The position numbers and the translations under genes were made by a program. Below are positions 59,881 through 64,000 of a DNA stretch of 64,000 nt, piece by piece. Source of the stretch: Paragordius varius. Lineage: Eukaryota; Nematomorpha. The number at the start of each line of letters is the position of its first letter. Position 1 is the stretch's first letter. Where the stretch lies: assembly GCA_964247055.1 (NCBI GenBank), contig OZ176050.1:8060001-8124000 (forward strand), in the 5' to 3' direction. A model generated the notes under the pieces. It searched no databases, had not been told where the DNA came from, and worked only from the letters and a program-made list of their open reading frames with translations.

Positions 59881-59984
59881 AATATCACAAATTTAAATTT
59901 TTGACCTAATTATTTTTATTATCCTAAAATTAAAGCTAATTATTGATTTATCATATCTAACTTTGCTAGTAACAAAAAAATGGT

Positions 59985-60245
59985 TTACTTTGTGTTATTT
60001 TTAAAGTTAGCTAATGCACACATGTCATGTCGACCAAATTTTTACCTTTGGATATTATTTTAAAATAAGTAATATCAAGTTTTTTTTAATGATTATTTTA
60101 TAGTTCAGTGAATGTTATTTAAGTGCTAACTTGTGCAATGCTATCATATTCCATAAGTTTAGATATATTCTATTATTTTACACATGCCTGCAAAGATCCC
60201 AAATTGAATCGGAGCTGAAATAAATGTGTTGCATCAATTTAAAAA
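59985..60245 (+). repeat. Decayed right half of the TTAA MITE family
   Basis: Order of blocks matches the right half of the 4143 element: CACACATGTCATGT, TTTTACCTTTGGAT, AATATCAAGTTTTT, TTCCATAAGTTTAGATAT, ACACATGCCTGCAA, AATTGAATCGGA and TGTGTTGCATC. No intact ends. Confidence 0.55.
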
Positions 60246-60509
60246 AACTGTTTGATTTCAAATAATTTTTTTTATAAACACAACTTATATTTAAATTTGT
60301 ACACTAATAAAAATTAACGTAATAGAAATATTCGGCATAGCATTTACGAATTATATGGATAAAGTGTTTTTATAGTATCTGAAAGTATTTTTATACCGAC
60401 CGTAAAACTCGGCTCAAAATTTATATATTCTTAACACTGCATTACCTTTTGGGGTAGTTTTATCTCAGAGCCATTTAAAATTTGTTTATCTTAAAAAGTA
60501 ATTAAAGTA

Positions 60510-60945
60510 TAAACACTTTGGTACAACATTCAATACAGTCCTTCGATTCAAATTGGGTAGTTGGATACCACAATGGAATAAATTAAAACTGTCAAAAGTT
60601 TGCAGTTATATAACATTAAAGAACCGAAATATAAAAAAAATATTTATTCCAAAATAGTTACTTAATGAGAGGTAAAACCTAAAGGTAAAGAATCATTAGC
60701 AAACATGACATGTGGGCATAATGTAAAGATAAAGATGATGCAAAATATACCACTTTTTCTGTTTATATCAATATTAATTGTGATTTTAAAAAAGTACTCT
60801 TAATATTGGCCTTAAAATCAAATAAACACGATATTTTGGGATAGAAATATAAATTTAAACTGAAACGTTTCATTCAGTAGTTTTTTAAAAATATACACTT
60901 AAATATTGTCTGGGATATTTACCCCTATTTGAATCGAAGTGTTCA
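60510..60945 (-). repeat. TTAA-type MITE, copy D (inverted, internally deleted)
   Basis: Ends AACACTTTGGTACAACATTC and ATTTGAATCGAAGTG match the family; arms TCCTTCGATTCAAATTGGGTA and TACCCCTATTTGAATCGA are retained. The flanking TTAA sites have mutated (TAAA and TTCA), so this copy is older than A-C. About 150 bp of the centre is missing. Confidence 0.72.
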
Positions 60946-61765
60946 GCTGAATTTAAAAATGTTTTCTTTAGTCTTTGAAACACATAATTTTTAATAAAAA
61001 CTGTAAAATTTATAAAAATCCTTTTGCGCCCATTTTTATCTATTTTCTTAAATAGTAATGCAACAGGCAAAGAAATGTATATTATTAATCAAAAATGTTA
61101 ATAAATAACTTGAGAAAGCTCTTAGCCTACATATGACCAAAAAAACTTGATATATTCTGATTATAACATCAGTTGTTTGTTTCAATCGCGTGGAACCCCA
61201 ATTAGTACAAGTCACAAAGCTCATGAGTCAATGTTTGATAATTAAATTAATTAGAATAAATTTTAAAACGGTAGATTATTTACAAAATTAAGCTCTGGGA
61301 TACAAAGCTCCAAAATTAAATTAAGACGAAATAGTGAAAAGGTAATGGTAAGCAAAAAATCTATTTTTTTTCTATGACATTTATATGTCATAATTTAGCA
61401 TTAATTAATTATCGCACAATCTCGGCGTTTTTTTATCTAATTTTATATAATTCGCCCCTGAAGAGGTCAAGAATTTGAGATTTAAATTATTTTTGTAAAT
61501 ATATGGTTTGATAGGTTTTTTTGCAATGAAGCATTTAGCTTTTGCCAAGAAAATAAAATGAGCAGATTTTATTATTTTTTCTATATAGCAGATACCACAA
61601 AGTGGTAAAAACTTTCTTATATCAATATATAACCAAAAAGACCATAATCTTGATAATTTTTCTATATAAGGATAATCTATTTTGCACAATGATAGTAGTA
61701 TAAATTTATATTCTGCGGTTACCAATATAACTCCGCACTTTTTATAGTTAACACAAGCGAGTATC

Positions 61766-64000
<2,235 letters not shown>

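Overview
The window is a strongly AT-rich animal nuclear sequence. Its most diagnostic property is a set of twelve canonical GT-AG introns of only 21-27 nt, inferred by matching exons to well-known protein families in APC10, PSMG1, DCTN5 and malic enzyme. Introns this short in a metazoan, together with a lophotrochozoan-type cytoplasmic intermediate filament protein (lamin-type tail, no nuclear localisation signal, no CaaX) and sparse gene density, point to a dicyemid mesozoan or a close relative. This is inference from intron size and gene content, not a database match. Longer introns (56 nt to 6.6 kb) occur in the other genes, so intron length is bimodal.

Layout. 2490-3960: APC10 (+) and PSMG1 (-) converge with 12 bp between stop codons. 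4.1-9.4 kb: gene-poor, with two TTAA-flanked MITEs and several inverted-repeat elements. 9.6-10.2 kb: DCTN5 (-), its end overlapped by a possible small gene on the other strand. 13.4-19.8 kb: intermediate filament gene (-) with an exceptionally long Asn/Ser-rich head. 19.8-30.5 kb: gene desert with a foldback element, a MITE and an unidentified decayed coding region. 30.6-41.8 kb: beta-spectrin-like actin-binding-domain gene (-), whose first intron carries a Penelope-like relic, a hAT transposon and smaller elements. 45.0-54.0 kb: Smad2/3-type receptor Smad (-), with an RTE-clade LINE bearing a 964-codon open frame in one intron. 54.1-56.8 kb: RIC8 (+), divergently arranged 70 bp from the Smad. 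56.8-61.7 kb: gene-free, with a hAT-type MITE showing an 8-bp target duplication, a degenerate tandem array containing a recent 229-bp duplication, and more TTAA MITE copies. 61.8-64 kb: 5' half of malic enzyme (+), running off the window.

The genes are unrelated housekeeping, signalling and cytoskeletal functions (ubiquitin ligase, proteasome assembly, dynein adaptor, intermediate filament, spectrin-type actin crosslinking, TGF-beta/activin signalling, G-alpha chaperoning, NADPH/pyruvate metabolism). No operon logic, CRISPR array, tRNA or rRNA was seen. Coordinates of exons were derived by hand from splice signals, reading-frame continuity and remembered family sequences; none was confirmed by RNA data.
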